Origin: Sphingobacterium oryzagri
GTDB taxonomy: Bacteria; Bacteroidota; Bacteroidia; Sphingobacteriales; Sphingobacteriaceae
Assembly: GCF_028736175.1 (NCBI RefSeq)
Contig: NZ_CP117880.1
Span: 3,472,001 to 3,536,000, forward strand
Length of the DNA: 64,000 bases
Reading direction: 5' to 3'
Below the pieces are notes generated by a model, which did no database searches, was not told where the DNA came from, and saw only the letters and a list, made by a program, of their open reading frames with translations. Shown here piece by piece: positions 56,080 to 64,000 of this stretch. Positions within the stretch are counted from its first letter, which is position 1. Each line of letters opens with the position of its first letter. The position numbers were made by a program, and so were the translations under genes.

Positions 56080-56111
56080 ATTAGTGTACTATTAAATTAA
56101 TACACTAATAT
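56078..56111. promoter_or_regulatory. Operator-like palindrome of the GntR/ABC operon
   Basis: ATATTAGTGTA (56078-56088) and TACACTAATAT (56101-56111) are perfect 11-bp inverted arms with a 12-bp centre. The left arm overlaps the ATG of the ATPase gene. Position, symmetry and the YtrA-type regulator in the operon argue for autorepression. Confidence 0.72.
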
Positions 56112-56160
56112 ACAAATACATTTATGAAATCCAAACTTTTTGATTTTTTGCGCTACACAT

Positions 56161-56191
56161 AAAAAAACCCTACCGCGGATAAGCGATAGGG
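56161..56191 (-). terminator. Terminator after the Spy-like gene
   Basis: On the minus strand GCCCTATCGC pairs with GCGGTAGGG (one mismatch) followed by seven T. It lies 38 bp past the stop of the 114-aa gene and before the ABC operon. Confidence 0.85.
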
Positions 56192-56228
56192 CTTGTAAAT
56201 ATCATAACTACTATTTACTGACCTATGA

Positions 56229-56573
56229 TTACTTTTTCTTTTCGTGACGTTCTTTCACATATTCTGCGTAAAGCGTTTTTTGTTCTGCCGTTAATTGTTC
56301 GGCAATCTTAGCATCAGCACTGGCGGCTAGCGCTTCGGCCTGTTGTTTTGCGACATCAGGTGTCACCGATTTATCCGATTTCAACGCCCATTTCGCTTTG
56401 GTATGTTCCAATACAATAGCATATACCGCTGTTTGCTGCTCGGGCGTTAGCGTTACTTTTTCGCTGATTTTCTCGGTCTTCGTTTTTGCTTTTTCTTCAG
56501 GCGTACCCTCTTGGGCAAATGTGAGTGTAAGCGCAAATAACAAACTCAAACCTGTTAACATGAACTTTTTCAT
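56229..56573 (-). CDS. Small exported LTPEQ-type (Spy/CpxP-like) protein
   Basis: 114 aa. Signal peptide MKKFMLTGLSLLFALTLTFA, then an all-helical body with the LTPEQQTAVYAIV and LTAEQKTLYAEYV motif pair, like the LTxxQ repeats of Spy/CpxP chaperones. It ends KERHEKKK. Common Bacteroidota small periplasmic stress protein; no exact function known. Confidence 0.8.
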   Translation of the reverse strand: MKKFMLTGLSLLFALTLTFAQEGTPEEKAKTKTEKISEKVTLTPEQQTAVYAIVLEHTKAKWALKSDKSVTPDVAKQQAEALAASADAKIAEQLTAEQKTLYAEYVKERHEKKK

Positions 56574-56821
56574 CGTTTATATTTTTTTGTTTAACACTTT
56601 ATTTGTTATGTCAAATTTCTCTATGACAAGTAAAGTGAAGCAAGAAGCCGACCAGGTGTATCATTCTAGTGACAAATTAACAGTGTTTAACATAACGTAG
56701 TTGATGATAAGGAAATACATAATAGTGTATGTAAAAGCTGCCCTTGCTTTATGATGTTGCCATGATAATCGGCTTGCTCAGTGCAAACAGTTGTTTTTAA
56801 TTTTGTGCAAGATTTGACCGC

Positions 56822-58045
56822 ATGAAACGATACGACAGCAAAAACGAAAAAATTGCAACAATTTCCACCTTCCTTTTGATTCCATTGTCTGGATTAGTCA
56901 CCGATATCTATATTCCATCCTTTCCCGATATGCAAAAGGCCTTTGCAGTCAGTAGCCATGAGATTCAGCTTACCTTAAGTTACTTCCTTATCAGCTATGG
57001 TATCGCGATGTTATTTGTCGGGCCGTTGGTTGACAGCTTCGGTCGTTATCGACTTATCATTGGCTCGTTATTTATTTTCTTATTGAGCAGTGTCGCGCTT
57101 GCTTACGCACCGTCTATCACATTTGTATACAGTATGCGGATTATTCAGGGTATTACAACCGCTTTTATTGTTGTCGGCAAGCGCGCCTTTTTAGTGGATA
57201 TATTTTCTGGCGCCAAACTGCGCAATTACATGTCTACGCTTTCTATCGTTTGGGCTATCGCACCCATATCGGCTCCGTTTATTGGCGGATATTTGCAGCA
57301 AATTTGGGATTGGACAGCCAACTTTTACCTGCTTGCGCTTTACGCACTTTTTGTGCTTGTATTGGAGTTACGCTATTCAGGCGAAGCTTTAAAAACGTTT
57401 AAACCATTCCGCGCAAAAGAAATACTAACTTCTTACCGAACGGTTCTTTCCGCACCCGATTTTTTTATCGGGCTCTTTGTTTTGGGATGTGCTTACGCTA
57501 TGATTATGGTATTTGCAATGTCGGCTCCGTTTATTGTCGAAAATCATTTTAACTTTTCACCCGTAGAAACTGGTTATTGTGCCTTACTATCTGGTGTCGG
57601 CGTGATGATCGGTGGATTTATTGGAAAAGCCACTATAGAAAAAAAGCTCGTTATCAAGCTGTTTTGTGCCGTGGCAGGCATTTTACTTTTGGGCGTCGGG
57701 ATGTATGTCAGCGGATTTTACATCGATCATATTGCTGTGTTAATGATATTTGTATTGCTTTTGCATACAGCTTCCGGTTTTGTATATAATGCCTACTTCA
57801 CGTACTGTTTGACACGTTTTCCGGCGCACGCTGGTGTATCCAGCGGACTCACGAGCGGCGGCAGCTATCTCTTCACTTCGGTATTGAGTTTCCTGATGAT
57901 TTCGACATTTACGATTACCCAGCAAACGCAATTAGCGCAAAGCTACATTGGATTTGGCTTGCTTATCGGTGCAGTGACACTGCCGCTGGCCTTCTTATTC
58001 CGCAGGAAGGAACGACAGTTGGTGTCTACTACCGATGAAATTTAG
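56822..58045 (+). CDS. MFS exporter, Bcr/CflA (DHA1) type
   Basis: 407 aa, 12 membrane helices. DHA1 motif A appears as GPLVDSFGRYRLI, and motif D1 as TDIYIPSFPDM, a Bcr/CflA mark. The next loop holds RIIQGITTAFIVVGKRA. Such transporters expel drugs, sulfonamide-like compounds or small metabolites by proton antiport. No regulator is adjacent. Confidence 0.9.
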   Translation: MKRYDSKNEKIATISTFLLIPLSGLVTDIYIPSFPDMQKAFAVSSHEIQLTLSYFLISYGIAMLFVGPLVDSFGRYRLIIGSLFIFLLSSVALAYAPSITFVYSMRIIQGITTAFIVVGKRAFLVDIFSGAKLRNYMSTLSIVWAIAPISAPFIGGYLQQIWDWTANFYLLALYALFVLVLELRYSGEALKTFKPFRAKEILTSYRTVLSAPDFFIGLFVLGCAYAMIMVFAMSAPFIVENHFNFSPVETGYCALLSGVGVMIGGFIGKATIEKKLVIKLFCAVAGILLLGVGMYVSGFYIDHIAVLMIFVLLLHTASGFVYNAYFTYCLTRFPAHAGVSSGLTSGGSYLFTSVLSFLMISTFTITQQTQLAQSYIGFGLLIGAVTLPLAFLFRRKERQLVSTTDEI

Positions 58046-58125
58046 CTTAATGTTGGCTTAGATAGTATTGCTACGAACAGTTGCGGCGAGAGCATGCTGC
58101 GGAAAAACAAGGTTTATAGACATGC

Positions 58126-58159
58126 GAAAGGTTTCCATCCGGGCGAATGGAAACCTTTC
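58126..58159 (+). terminator. Terminator after the exporter gene
   Basis: GAAAGGTTTCCAT (58126-58138) pairs perfectly with ATGGAAACCTTTC (58147-58159), an 8-nt loop, then AAAAA. The 13-bp stem lies 80 bp past the stop. No T-run follows on the plus strand. Confidence 0.65.
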
Positions 58160-58429
58160 AAAAACCAATTATAACTTGCCGCCATGCTCTTAGCGGCCTG
58201 AATTATGAATCATCAAGTTCGGCACTTTTTTCTATAGTTGCAAATTTTATTTAAAGAAAAATTAAAAATGTGTCTCTCAGACTTAAATGGAGGGTAACTA
58301 AAGAATTATTGTAACGCTCCATTTAGAACCGATTGTGAAGAGCTTATGGGTGCTAGATGAAACAAAAGGCTTTTGCTTCCTTTTGGCCTGTAGAAGGAAG
58401 TCCCCCGTCCCGGCGAGGGACAAAAAAGT

Positions 58430-58496
58430 AAGTTGAAGCAATCTTTTTCCCTCCCACAAACCTTTCCGCCGCTCGCCGCGGCAAGGCCTTCCTTGG
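58430..58496. repeat. Repeat module M2, second copy
   Basis: AGTAAGTTGAAGCAATC, then CTTTTTCCCTCCCACAAACC, then CTTTCCGCCGCTCGCCGCGG and CAAGGCCTTCCTT. The same block follows the terminal hairpin in two later core copies (59441 and 59976). Here it precedes core copy 3 by 260 bp. Confidence 0.85.
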
Positions 58497-58760
58497 AAGA
58501 ACCCAAGGAAGCAAGGTTCTCTTGTCTCATGAAGGTGGTTTGTCGCACGAAGCCATCACACAAAAAGCAATAGGCTCACAAAGCTGGAATAAAATCGAAA
58601 CCCTTACAGGGGATTTCGATATGATTCCTAGGCTTTACCCTCCACACAAAAATTCATCGCCTATCGTTTTTTTCCACCACTACATGAGACATTTTAATTT
58701 ATCGATTTGCAAATTTGTGAACGCAAGCGTTATCAATCGCTCTGCAAACAACATCATCAA

Positions 58761-58970
58761 CGTTTCATCAAGCAATGGAAAACAAGCAATTGACGCCGGT
58801 TGGGTGTGGGGAAGGCATGAGAAATTGTTATAAAAAATACAAAAGGATTTTTTATAACAATTTCTAGCCTGGGCGGCAATTGGCTTGTGCGCGAAGGATT
58901 CGTGCGAAAAATCGCCTCGATGAAACAAGGACTTTTTTGAATACTTTTTGTGTCCAGACAAAAAGTATTG
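58761..58970. repeat. Hairpin-rich repeat, core copy 3
   Basis: Same core as at 8508-8716 and same orientation: CGTTTCATCAAGC...CAAGCAATTG arms and the terminal 12-bp AATACTTTTTGT stem. The innermost stem is different: AGAAATTGTTATAAAAAA with its perfect complement, 18 bp or more. The pairing is kept although the sequence has been replaced. Confidence 0.9.
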
Positions 58971-59204
58971 ACCTGTCCCGGCGAGGGACAAAAATGCGAC
59001 ATACGACTCCGCTGGAGTCGAAATAGTTAGTCAGCTTAATATGCTACAAATATATGACCTCGCTGAGGTCAAAACAATAGATTATCGCTTTGCGAATTGG
59101 TGAAAGCTCGCGATATTAAACCTCGTTGGGGTCATTTTTTCAGTATCGCTTTGCGAGATCGTGAACGCTTGCGTTAATAATCGCTCCGCGATTAACGTCA
59201 TCAA

Positions 59205-59416
59205 CGTTTCATCAAGCGATGGAAAACAAGCAATTGACGCCGGTTGTGTGAGGGGAAGGCATGAGAAATTGTTATAAAAAAAGCTGACAAGATTTTTTTA
59301 TAACAATTTCTAGCCTGCGCGGCAATTGGCTTGTGTGGGAAGGTTACGTGCGAAAAATCGCCTAGATGAAACAAGGACTTTTTTGAATACTTTTTGTGTC
59401 CAGACAAAAAGTATTG
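59205..59416. repeat. Hairpin-rich repeat, core copy 4
   Basis: Outer arms as in copy 3; inner stem AGAAATTGTTATAAAAAAA with exact complement (19 bp) and loop GCTGACAAGA, which differs from the other copies. It is followed directly by module M2. Confidence 0.9.
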
Positions 59417-59440
59417 CCCTGTCCCGGCGAGGGACAAAAA

Positions 59441-59511
59441 GTAAGTTTAAACGATCTTTTTCCCTCCCACAAAACTTTCCGCCGCTCGCCGCGGCAAGGC
59501 CTTCCTTTTTT
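59441..59511. repeat. Repeat module M2, third copy
   Basis: Starts AGTAAGTTTAAACGATC and carries the CCGCCGCTCGCCGCGGC palindrome block, then T-rich sequence and a TTCTTGATAAAAAAAGGAAG tail that pairs with the preceding CTTCCTTTTTTT. Confidence 0.85.
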
Positions 59512-59536
59512 TCTTGATAAAAAAAGGAAGCAAAAA

Positions 59537-59666
59537 AATCAAGGCTAGGATTCTTGATGCTATCACGAACGCTAATAACCTAAACCATCCGAAACTCGCT
59601 TCGCTCAAACAACGGATGCTTTCTAACGGTTATTACCATCCGCGATCACGCAGTCGAATCCAAGGC
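59537..59666. repeat. Repeat module M3, first copy
   Basis: 130 bp from AATCAAGGCTAGG to CGAATCCAAGGC, repeated at 60120-60250 with very few differences. It contains nested inverted pairs CATCCG/CGGATG and AATAACC/GGTTATT. Confidence 0.88.
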
Positions 59667-59740
59667 CTTTTGATTTAAATAGCGCTTTGCGAAGTTGTGA
59701 ACGCTTGCGTTATTAGACGCTCCGCGATTAACGTCATCAA

Positions 59741-59952
59741 CGTTTCATCAAGCGATGGAAAACAAGCAATTGAAGCAGGTTGTGTGTGGGGAAGGCATGA
59801 GAAATTGTTATAAAAAAATGCAATAGGATTTTTTTATAACAATTTCTAGCCTGCGCGTCAATTGGCTTGTGTGGGAAGGTTACGTGCGACAAATCGCCTC
59901 GATGAAACAAGGACTTTTTTGAATACTTTTTGTGTCCAGACAAAAAGTATTG
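59741..59952. repeat. Hairpin-rich repeat, core copy 5
   Basis: Same outer arms. The inner stem is AGAAATTGTTATAAAAAAAT with its perfect complement (20 bp) and loop GCAATAGG. It is preceded by the GCGATTAACGTCATCAACG stretch shared with copy 4 and followed by module M2. Confidence 0.9.
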
Positions 59953-59975
59953 CCCCGTCCTGGCGAGGGACAAAA

Positions 59976-60049
59976 AGTATGGGGAGACGATCTTTTTCCC
60001 TCCCACAAACCTTTCCGCCGCTCGCCGCGGCAAGGCCTTCCTTTTTTTC
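59976..60049. repeat. Repeat module M2, fourth copy
   Basis: Same block as at 59441 apart from its first bases (AGTATGGGGAGACGATC). It leads into module M3 after an unshared insertion of about 60 bp. Confidence 0.85.
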
Positions 60050-60119
60050 TTGATAAAAAAAGGAAGCAAAAACCGACTGTAAGGAGCTCATGGATACAAA
60101 AAACAAACAAAAGTCCATA

Positions 60120-60250
60120 AAATCAAGGCTAGGATTCTTGATGCTATCACGAACGCTAATAACCTAAACCATCCGAAACTCGCTTCGCTCAAACAACGGA
60201 TGCTTTTTAACGGTTGTTACCATCCGCGATCACGCAGTCGAATCCAAGGC
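60120..60250. repeat. Repeat module M3, second copy
   Basis: Matches 59537-59666 with substitutions at a few positions (for example TTTTTAACGGTTGTT against TTTCTAACGGTTATT). A truncated start of another core copy follows (about 60330-60400, ending after TTTCATCAAGCAA). Confidence 0.88.
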
Positions 60251-60646
60251 CGTTTGATTTAAATAGCGCTTTGCGAAGTGGTGAAAGCTCGCGATATTAA
60301 ACCTCGTTAAGGTCAAAAACACTAGATTATCGCTTTGCGAAATCGCGAACGCTTTCGTTATAAAACGTTACTCAAACAACATCATCAAGTTTCATCAAGC
60401 AAATACAGTCTATCTAATATGCAAGAGTACCCCTTATTCGCTGCTCACTTTCTGTTCCGCATTCCATCCAATAATGTTGCTATCAAAAAAGAAAGCTATC
60501 TCGTAAAACAGCGATTTTAATGGTTCTCCGCCTATAAAATGATAACAATAATTTGTACATTGATGCCTTGATAGATGATGAAAACAAAGTCTAGTTTATT
60601 ATGCATACAATGGCTTGGGAAGGGCCCAAATTAACTCGGTAGCAAC

Positions 60647-61606
60647 GTGAAATTGAAGATTAAAAGGATTCTTTTAGCTACCATATTTATTTTTATCAAG
60701 CTTTCGACCAGCTTTGCGCAAGAATTTGCGCAGGAGTTTAGTATCGTCAGCGATAATGACGCTTATCTTTGGTATGGACAAGATCGCTATTACACCAACG
60801 GTTTATTCCTTTATTATCGCCGCGCGGTGGATCAAAATCGGCTATCTAACAAAAACATTGCGAAGATTACCTACGAATTATCGATTGGACAACAAATGTA
60901 CACCCCTTTGTCGGGCTACGTACCAGAACCCTTTTTACAAGATCGACCATTTGCGGGCTATCTTTATGGCCGTGGACAAGTCAATATCTTTAGTAAGAAA
61001 AAACATGTGTGGCGCATAGGTTTAGCTGCTGGTACGATCGGACCAAATTCGTTTTCGCGCGAAACACAAACACTCTTGCACCAAACCGTCGGTTTATATA
61101 GCACCAGCGGATGGGATTACCAGATCAAAAATGCTGCAGCTATCAATCTGCAAATCATGCATCTCGCACTACTCTTGCGCAACGGAAGTGAATCGCTTGA
61201 TCTGTCGCTAGACAATCGGCTAGATTTAGGAACGACCTTTACCGGCTTTAGTTTTGGCCTTTTGTTTCGTACGGGACAGATCAATCCGTTTGATCAATCG
61301 ACTTACCACCACGCACGCATTAGTCGCAACAGCATGTTAACAGCAATAAAACCCGAATTTTATTTTTATGCCAAACCGCAACTTAGCTATGTCGTCTACG
61401 ACGCTACTATTCAAGGAAGCATGTTTAACGATCGAAGTCCTGTTACGTTTGACGCTCAGCCGTTGGTATTTGAACAAAAAGTAGGTGCAAATTATGCAAA
61501 AAACAGGCTAAGTCTTGATTATAGTCTGACCTTCCGATCGAAGGAAGTACGTAGCAATGCCCGCCATCATCAGTTTGGTACGATCGCTGCATCCTATCGA
61601 TTTTAG
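60647..61606 (+). CDS. lpxR: Lipid A deacylase LpxR-family outer-membrane protein
   Basis: 319 aa, start GTG 60647. A signal peptide (...LSTSFAQ) is followed by a 12-strand barrel pattern ending in AASYRF. LpxR marks are SDNDAY...DRYYTNG in the first strands (conserved Asn, Asp and Ser/Thr region), RPFAGYLYG and GTIGPNS. LpxR removes the 3'-acyloxyacyl chain of lipid A in the outer membrane, calcium-dependent. The family is also called DUF2219. Single gene, right after the repeat mosaic. Confidence 0.9.
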   Translation: MKLKIKRILLATIFIFIKLSTSFAQEFAQEFSIVSDNDAYLWYGQDRYYTNGLFLYYRRAVDQNRLSNKNIAKITYELSIGQQMYTPLSGYVPEPFLQDRPFAGYLYGRGQVNIFSKKKHVWRIGLAAGTIGPNSFSRETQTLLHQTVGLYSTSGWDYQIKNAAAINLQIMHLALLLRNGSESLDLSLDNRLDLGTTFTGFSFGLLFRTGQINPFDQSTYHHARISRNSMLTAIKPEFYFYAKPQLSYVVYDATIQGSMFNDRSPVTFDAQPLVFEQKVGANYAKNRLSLDYSLTFRSKEVRSNARHHQFGTIAASYRF

Positions 61607-62217
61607 TCGTGCTTTTGAAGTAAAGCGCCATTTGGCAAACAAAACTGTATCTCCTCCTCCTTTGGTCAATGTGCCACCCACTGAAAAAATAGCGGATCAA
61701 CCTTTATCTTAACATTTACAAAAAAACGAAGATGCTTCGTTATTTGTTAACGAGACATTACGAGTGCATATTGAAAAATATCGACAAACAAATTTCCAGC
61801 AGGAGCTTGGATAAACTTGACAATAAGATAGCGGTGTGTGAAGCGATAAAGAATCTTGACATTTGTCAGTTGCTGCTGCCGAGCGGCAGCAGCTTACCGA
61901 CTAAGTTTTCATAGGTAGAAAAATGTTTTAAACAATTTTCAAGCGAAGGAAGGTTGATTATTCGATCCTCTTTTGATGGTTTGGTAAAACCCTTACTAAC
62001 GCTGTAAAAGTACTGTAGAAGTCCAAAAAACCACCTATACCAAAGTATAGTATTTAAAATTCTTATGGATTTTCTTTCAAAATATACCTGAATAACCTGC
62101 CATATAACCTCTCAAAAAAGCGGATGGTGTATAATCGAAAATTAGCTACTATAAAAAATATAATTATTTTTGATTGTTGTTACTATCTGTGAACCGAACC
62201 TGTACTGTTAAGATTAT
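61607..62217. other. Intergenic region with hairpins, no clear gene
   Basis: 611 bp. It holds a GC-rich 9-bp hairpin GCTGCTGCC/GGCAGCAGC (61872-61893) and a 6-bp palindromic hairpin CTATAC-CAAA-GTATAG (62035-62050). A 60-codon open frame at 61732-61914 has no family features and contains the first hairpin. Nothing else was supported. Confidence 0.55.
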
Positions 62218-63636
62218 ATGCGATTTCTATATTATTTTGCGAGCTGTTTCAGCTTATTTTTTTTACTTCCATACGGCAATCTCCTTGCACAAACCGATAC
62301 CTTACCCGATTTCAGCCAGCTTAATTTCAAAACGATAGATAATGTTCACGGTCTAAGTGCGGCCACGAATAGCAACGGCGATACCTGGGTGCGAGGTATT
62401 ATTCCAGCATCACTACGTGGCCGTTCTATAATTCTACAAATCCCTTCGGCAAGGTTACATGACTACGCATTATACCTGTCTCGAAACAACAATTTGATAC
62501 AAATACACCGCAACGAAAATGGCCAGGAGGATAATTTCCCCAGCAGGTTTCCACGATTTCACATAGAAACATCCGATTCTGTCTATTATTTGCAATTTCA
62601 AGACCACGCCCCCCAAATAGCGCAAGTGCAGCTGGTCGATAGGCAAGAGTTTACCAGTTTTGAATCTATTCGACTTTTCCGCATCGGTCTTTACTACGGT
62701 CTAGCGCTCATGTCTGTCGTCTTTAATTTCGTATTCTACTTAATTTTTAAAGACAGGCGCTTTATCACCTATTGCTTGCTTTTGCTCACCACTTTTATCT
62801 CCTTCTTTTATGAGGATGGCATGTTTTACTACTTTTCCAATGGAAAATGGACGTTAGACTACCTCATGGTATGGAATAATTCGGTGACTGCACTCATTGC
62901 GCTTCCTTTCACAAAATATTTTTTGGATGTCCATCAATTCTTTCGGCGCTACGCCAAGTGGTTTAATTATGGCGCAGCCACCCTGTTGGCTGCGGCCTTA
63001 TTGTTTACGCTTACGGATCATATTATATTTTACATCAGCGTATACGCGCTTTGTTTTTTGTTGACCAGCATTTGCATTGGTTTGGCTATCCGGCAATTTA
63101 AACGTGATGTATATGCTCGCTTTTTAGTGTTGGCCTTCGGGCTCGTCGTCATCACAGCGATCTTGTTTGTACTGCATACCCACATCGATTCCGAAACCTA
63201 CGGCTGGTTTGACCTCGGCACCTTTCGTTTGGTCAGTGCACTCGAAATTATTAGCATCAGCTTTGCGATTGTATACAAAGTTCGCGCTTTGCAAGATGAA
63301 AACGAGAAAAACAGACAGGAGCTGGATAAATACTTGCGTTCCATCGAACAAATTACGATACAGGAAGATCATCCCACGTACAGCGCGGCAGAGGTGCTGT
63401 TGCAAGAAACCAGCGATGCGCAAAAGAAAACAGTTGGCGAGCGTCTGAAAGATCGCTATGACTTAACCGAACGTGAAATGGATGTATTGCTCTGCATTTG
63501 GGAAGGGCTGACCAACAAGGAAATCGCCGATCGCTTATTTATTACAGTCAGCACAACCAAATACCATATCGGGAATCTGTATGTAAAACTCGACGTAAAA
63601 AATCGCAATCAGGTGCAGACCTTGCGCGACGTATAA
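62218..63636 (+). CDS. 7TMR-DISM membrane receptor fused to LuxR-type DNA-binding domain
   Basis: 472 aa. Signal peptide (...NLLAQ), then an extracytoplasmic beta-jelly-roll (7TMR-DISMED2-like, about 30-150), seven membrane helices (about 155-370), a coiled-coil linker (ALQDENEKNRQELDKYL) and a C-terminal LuxR helix-turn-helix (LTEREMDVLLCIWEGLTNKEIA, in outline LTEREMDVLL, TNKEIADRLF, VSTTKYHIGNLYVKL). It is a one-component transmembrane regulator: the same chain senses a ligand outside and binds DNA from the membrane. No regulon target is evident here. Confidence 0.92.
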   Translation: MRFLYYFASCFSLFFLLPYGNLLAQTDTLPDFSQLNFKTIDNVHGLSAATNSNGDTWVRGIIPASLRGRSIILQIPSARLHDYALYLSRNNNLIQIHRNENGQEDNFPSRFPRFHIETSDSVYYLQFQDHAPQIAQVQLVDRQEFTSFESIRLFRIGLYYGLALMSVVFNFVFYLIFKDRRFITYCLLLLTTFISFFYEDGMFYYFSNGKWTLDYLMVWNNSVTALIALPFTKYFLDVHQFFRRYAKWFNYGAATLLAAALLFTLTDHIIFYISVYALCFLLTSICIGLAIRQFKRDVYARFLVLAFGLVVITAILFVLHTHIDSETYGWFDLGTFRLVSALEIISISFAIVYKVRALQDENEKNRQELDKYLRSIEQITIQEDHPTYSAAEVLLQETSDAQKKTVGERLKDRYDLTEREMDVLLCIWEGLTNKEIADRLFITVSTTKYHIGNLYVKLDVKNRNQVQTLRDV

Positions 63637-63639
63637 AAA

Positions 63640-63666
63640 ATCCCCACCGATTGCTCGGTAAGGGAT
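63640..63666 (-). terminator. Terminator of the downstream TonB-receptor gene
   Basis: ATCCCCACCGA (63640-63650) pairs with TCGGTAAGGGAT (63655-63666) with small mismatches. On the minus strand the stem runs into six T. It lies 40 bp past the receptor stop and 4 bp past the convergent LuxR-type gene. Confidence 0.78.
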
Positions 63667-63705
63667 CTTCGGGTTTGGGTTGATTGTTTTATTCTTGTTT
63701 GCTTA

Positions 63706-64000
63706 CTAAAAGCTATAGGCTACACTACCGAGCCAATTTCTGCGCATTTGCGGCTCTACAGTTGTCCAACCTCTAAAATATTGCGTGTCCGACAGGTTGT
63801 TGCCCTTTACCGCAAAATCAAATTGTTTGTAGCGGTAAAATACGCTGGCATTTACTAATGTATAAGCCGGCAGCGTAAACTCACCTGTAGGCAGCGAGTT
63901 TGTAATTACATTTTCACTAGCATAATTTATACCAAATCCGGCGCCCAGTCCTTTTACCAAACCTGTTGGGATAGCATAAGTTGCCCAAAAATTGGCTAGA
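63706..64000 (-). CDS. TonB-dependent receptor, C-terminal part (cut by window end)
   Basis: About 98 codons, open through to base 64000, so the gene continues beyond the window. The reading (ATYAIPTGLVKGLGAGFGIN, FTLPAYTLVNASVFYRYKQF, VKGNNLSDTQYFRGW, ending WLGSVAYSF) is typical of the last barrel strands of a FhuA-type siderophore receptor, with the terminal Phe. An internal TTG at 63960 is not the start. Confidence 0.88.
   Translation of the reverse strand, partial: LANFWATYAIPTGLVKGLGAGFGINYASENVITNSLPTGEFTLPAYTLVNASVFYRYKQFDFAVKGNNLSDTQYFRGWTTVEPQMRRNWLGSVAYSF

Noticed and set aside
58522..60120. Protein-coding genes in the repeat mosaic
   Set aside because: Same reason: the frames follow repeat modules and are not maintained across copies.
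61732..61914. 60-residue open frame downstream of lpxR
   Set aside because: No recognisable feature, no promoter and it includes a strong hairpin; not supported as a gene.

Overview
The window is chromosomal DNA from a Bacteroidota bacterium, almost certainly family Sphingobacteriaceae and probably Sphingobacterium or a close relative. The evidence is a minus-strand 16S rRNA gene at the left edge, promoters of the Bacteroidota type (TTG or TTTG, about 20 bases, TAnnTTTG) instead of sigma70 boxes, weak Shine-Dalgarno sequences, and a gene set typical of glycan-feeding Bacteroidota: GH78, two GH92, TonB-dependent receptors, an alpha-2-macroglobulin-like protein, GIN-domain proteins and YtrA-type GntR/ABC operons.

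Layout. 0-2.4 kb: 16S-23S spacer, 16S gene and tandem rrn promoters. 2.4-8 kb: TPR histidine kinase, undecaprenol/diacylglycerol kinase, alpha-L-rhamnosidase. 8.2-9.1 kb: two tandem copies of a 380-bp hairpin-rich repeat. 9.3-14.4 kb: GIN-domain protein, gamma-glutamyltranspeptidase, HU, and an Rrf2 regulator with a QorB-like reductase sharing a matched operator pair. 14.5-27.1 kb: large hybrid kinase, endonuclease/phosphatase-fold protein, two GH92 glycosidases and an S9 peptidase. 27.3-31.9 kb: siderophore receptor with PepSY protein, and a glycerophosphodiesterase. 32.1-45.1 kb: giant alpha-2-macroglobulin-like protein with a SusC-like plug segment, degenerate DEAD-box protein, aldehyde dehydrogenase, saccharopine-dehydrogenase-like protein, glutaminase-STAS fusion and M23 lipoprotein. 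45.2-49.8 kb: RNA-repair locus. 50-58 kb: small hypothetical protein, DEAD-box helicase, MscS channel, four-gene GntR/ABC operon, Spy-like protein and Bcr/CflA-type exporter. 58.3-60.4 kb: a mosaic of the same repeat family. 60.6-64 kb: LpxR-like lipid A deacylase, membrane-bound LuxR-type regulator and the C-terminus of a TonB-dependent receptor.

The most interesting locus is 45.2-49.8 kb. A slipin (SPFH) gene and an rtcB RNA ligase gene are co-oriented, and a WYL-domain regulator is divergent from them. In the long leader upstream of the slipin there are three tandem tRNA-like modules. Each has a T-arm with the TTCGAAT-type loop and a D-arm with the GG pair. Between the two arms is a short hairpin, placed exactly where an acceptor stem would be but closed by a small loop. 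The array could be a permuted-tRNA or Y-RNA-like element, or a row of decayed tRNAs that feeds or senses RtcB repair. No Ro60, RtcA, archease or RtcR gene is adjacent.

The second notable element is the repeat family at 8.3-9.1 and 58.4-60.4 kb. Five full copies, all in the same orientation, keep a roughly 200-nt long-hairpin architecture. The inner stem has two unrelated sequences in the two regions, and each is self-complementary, so pairing has been kept while the sequence changed.
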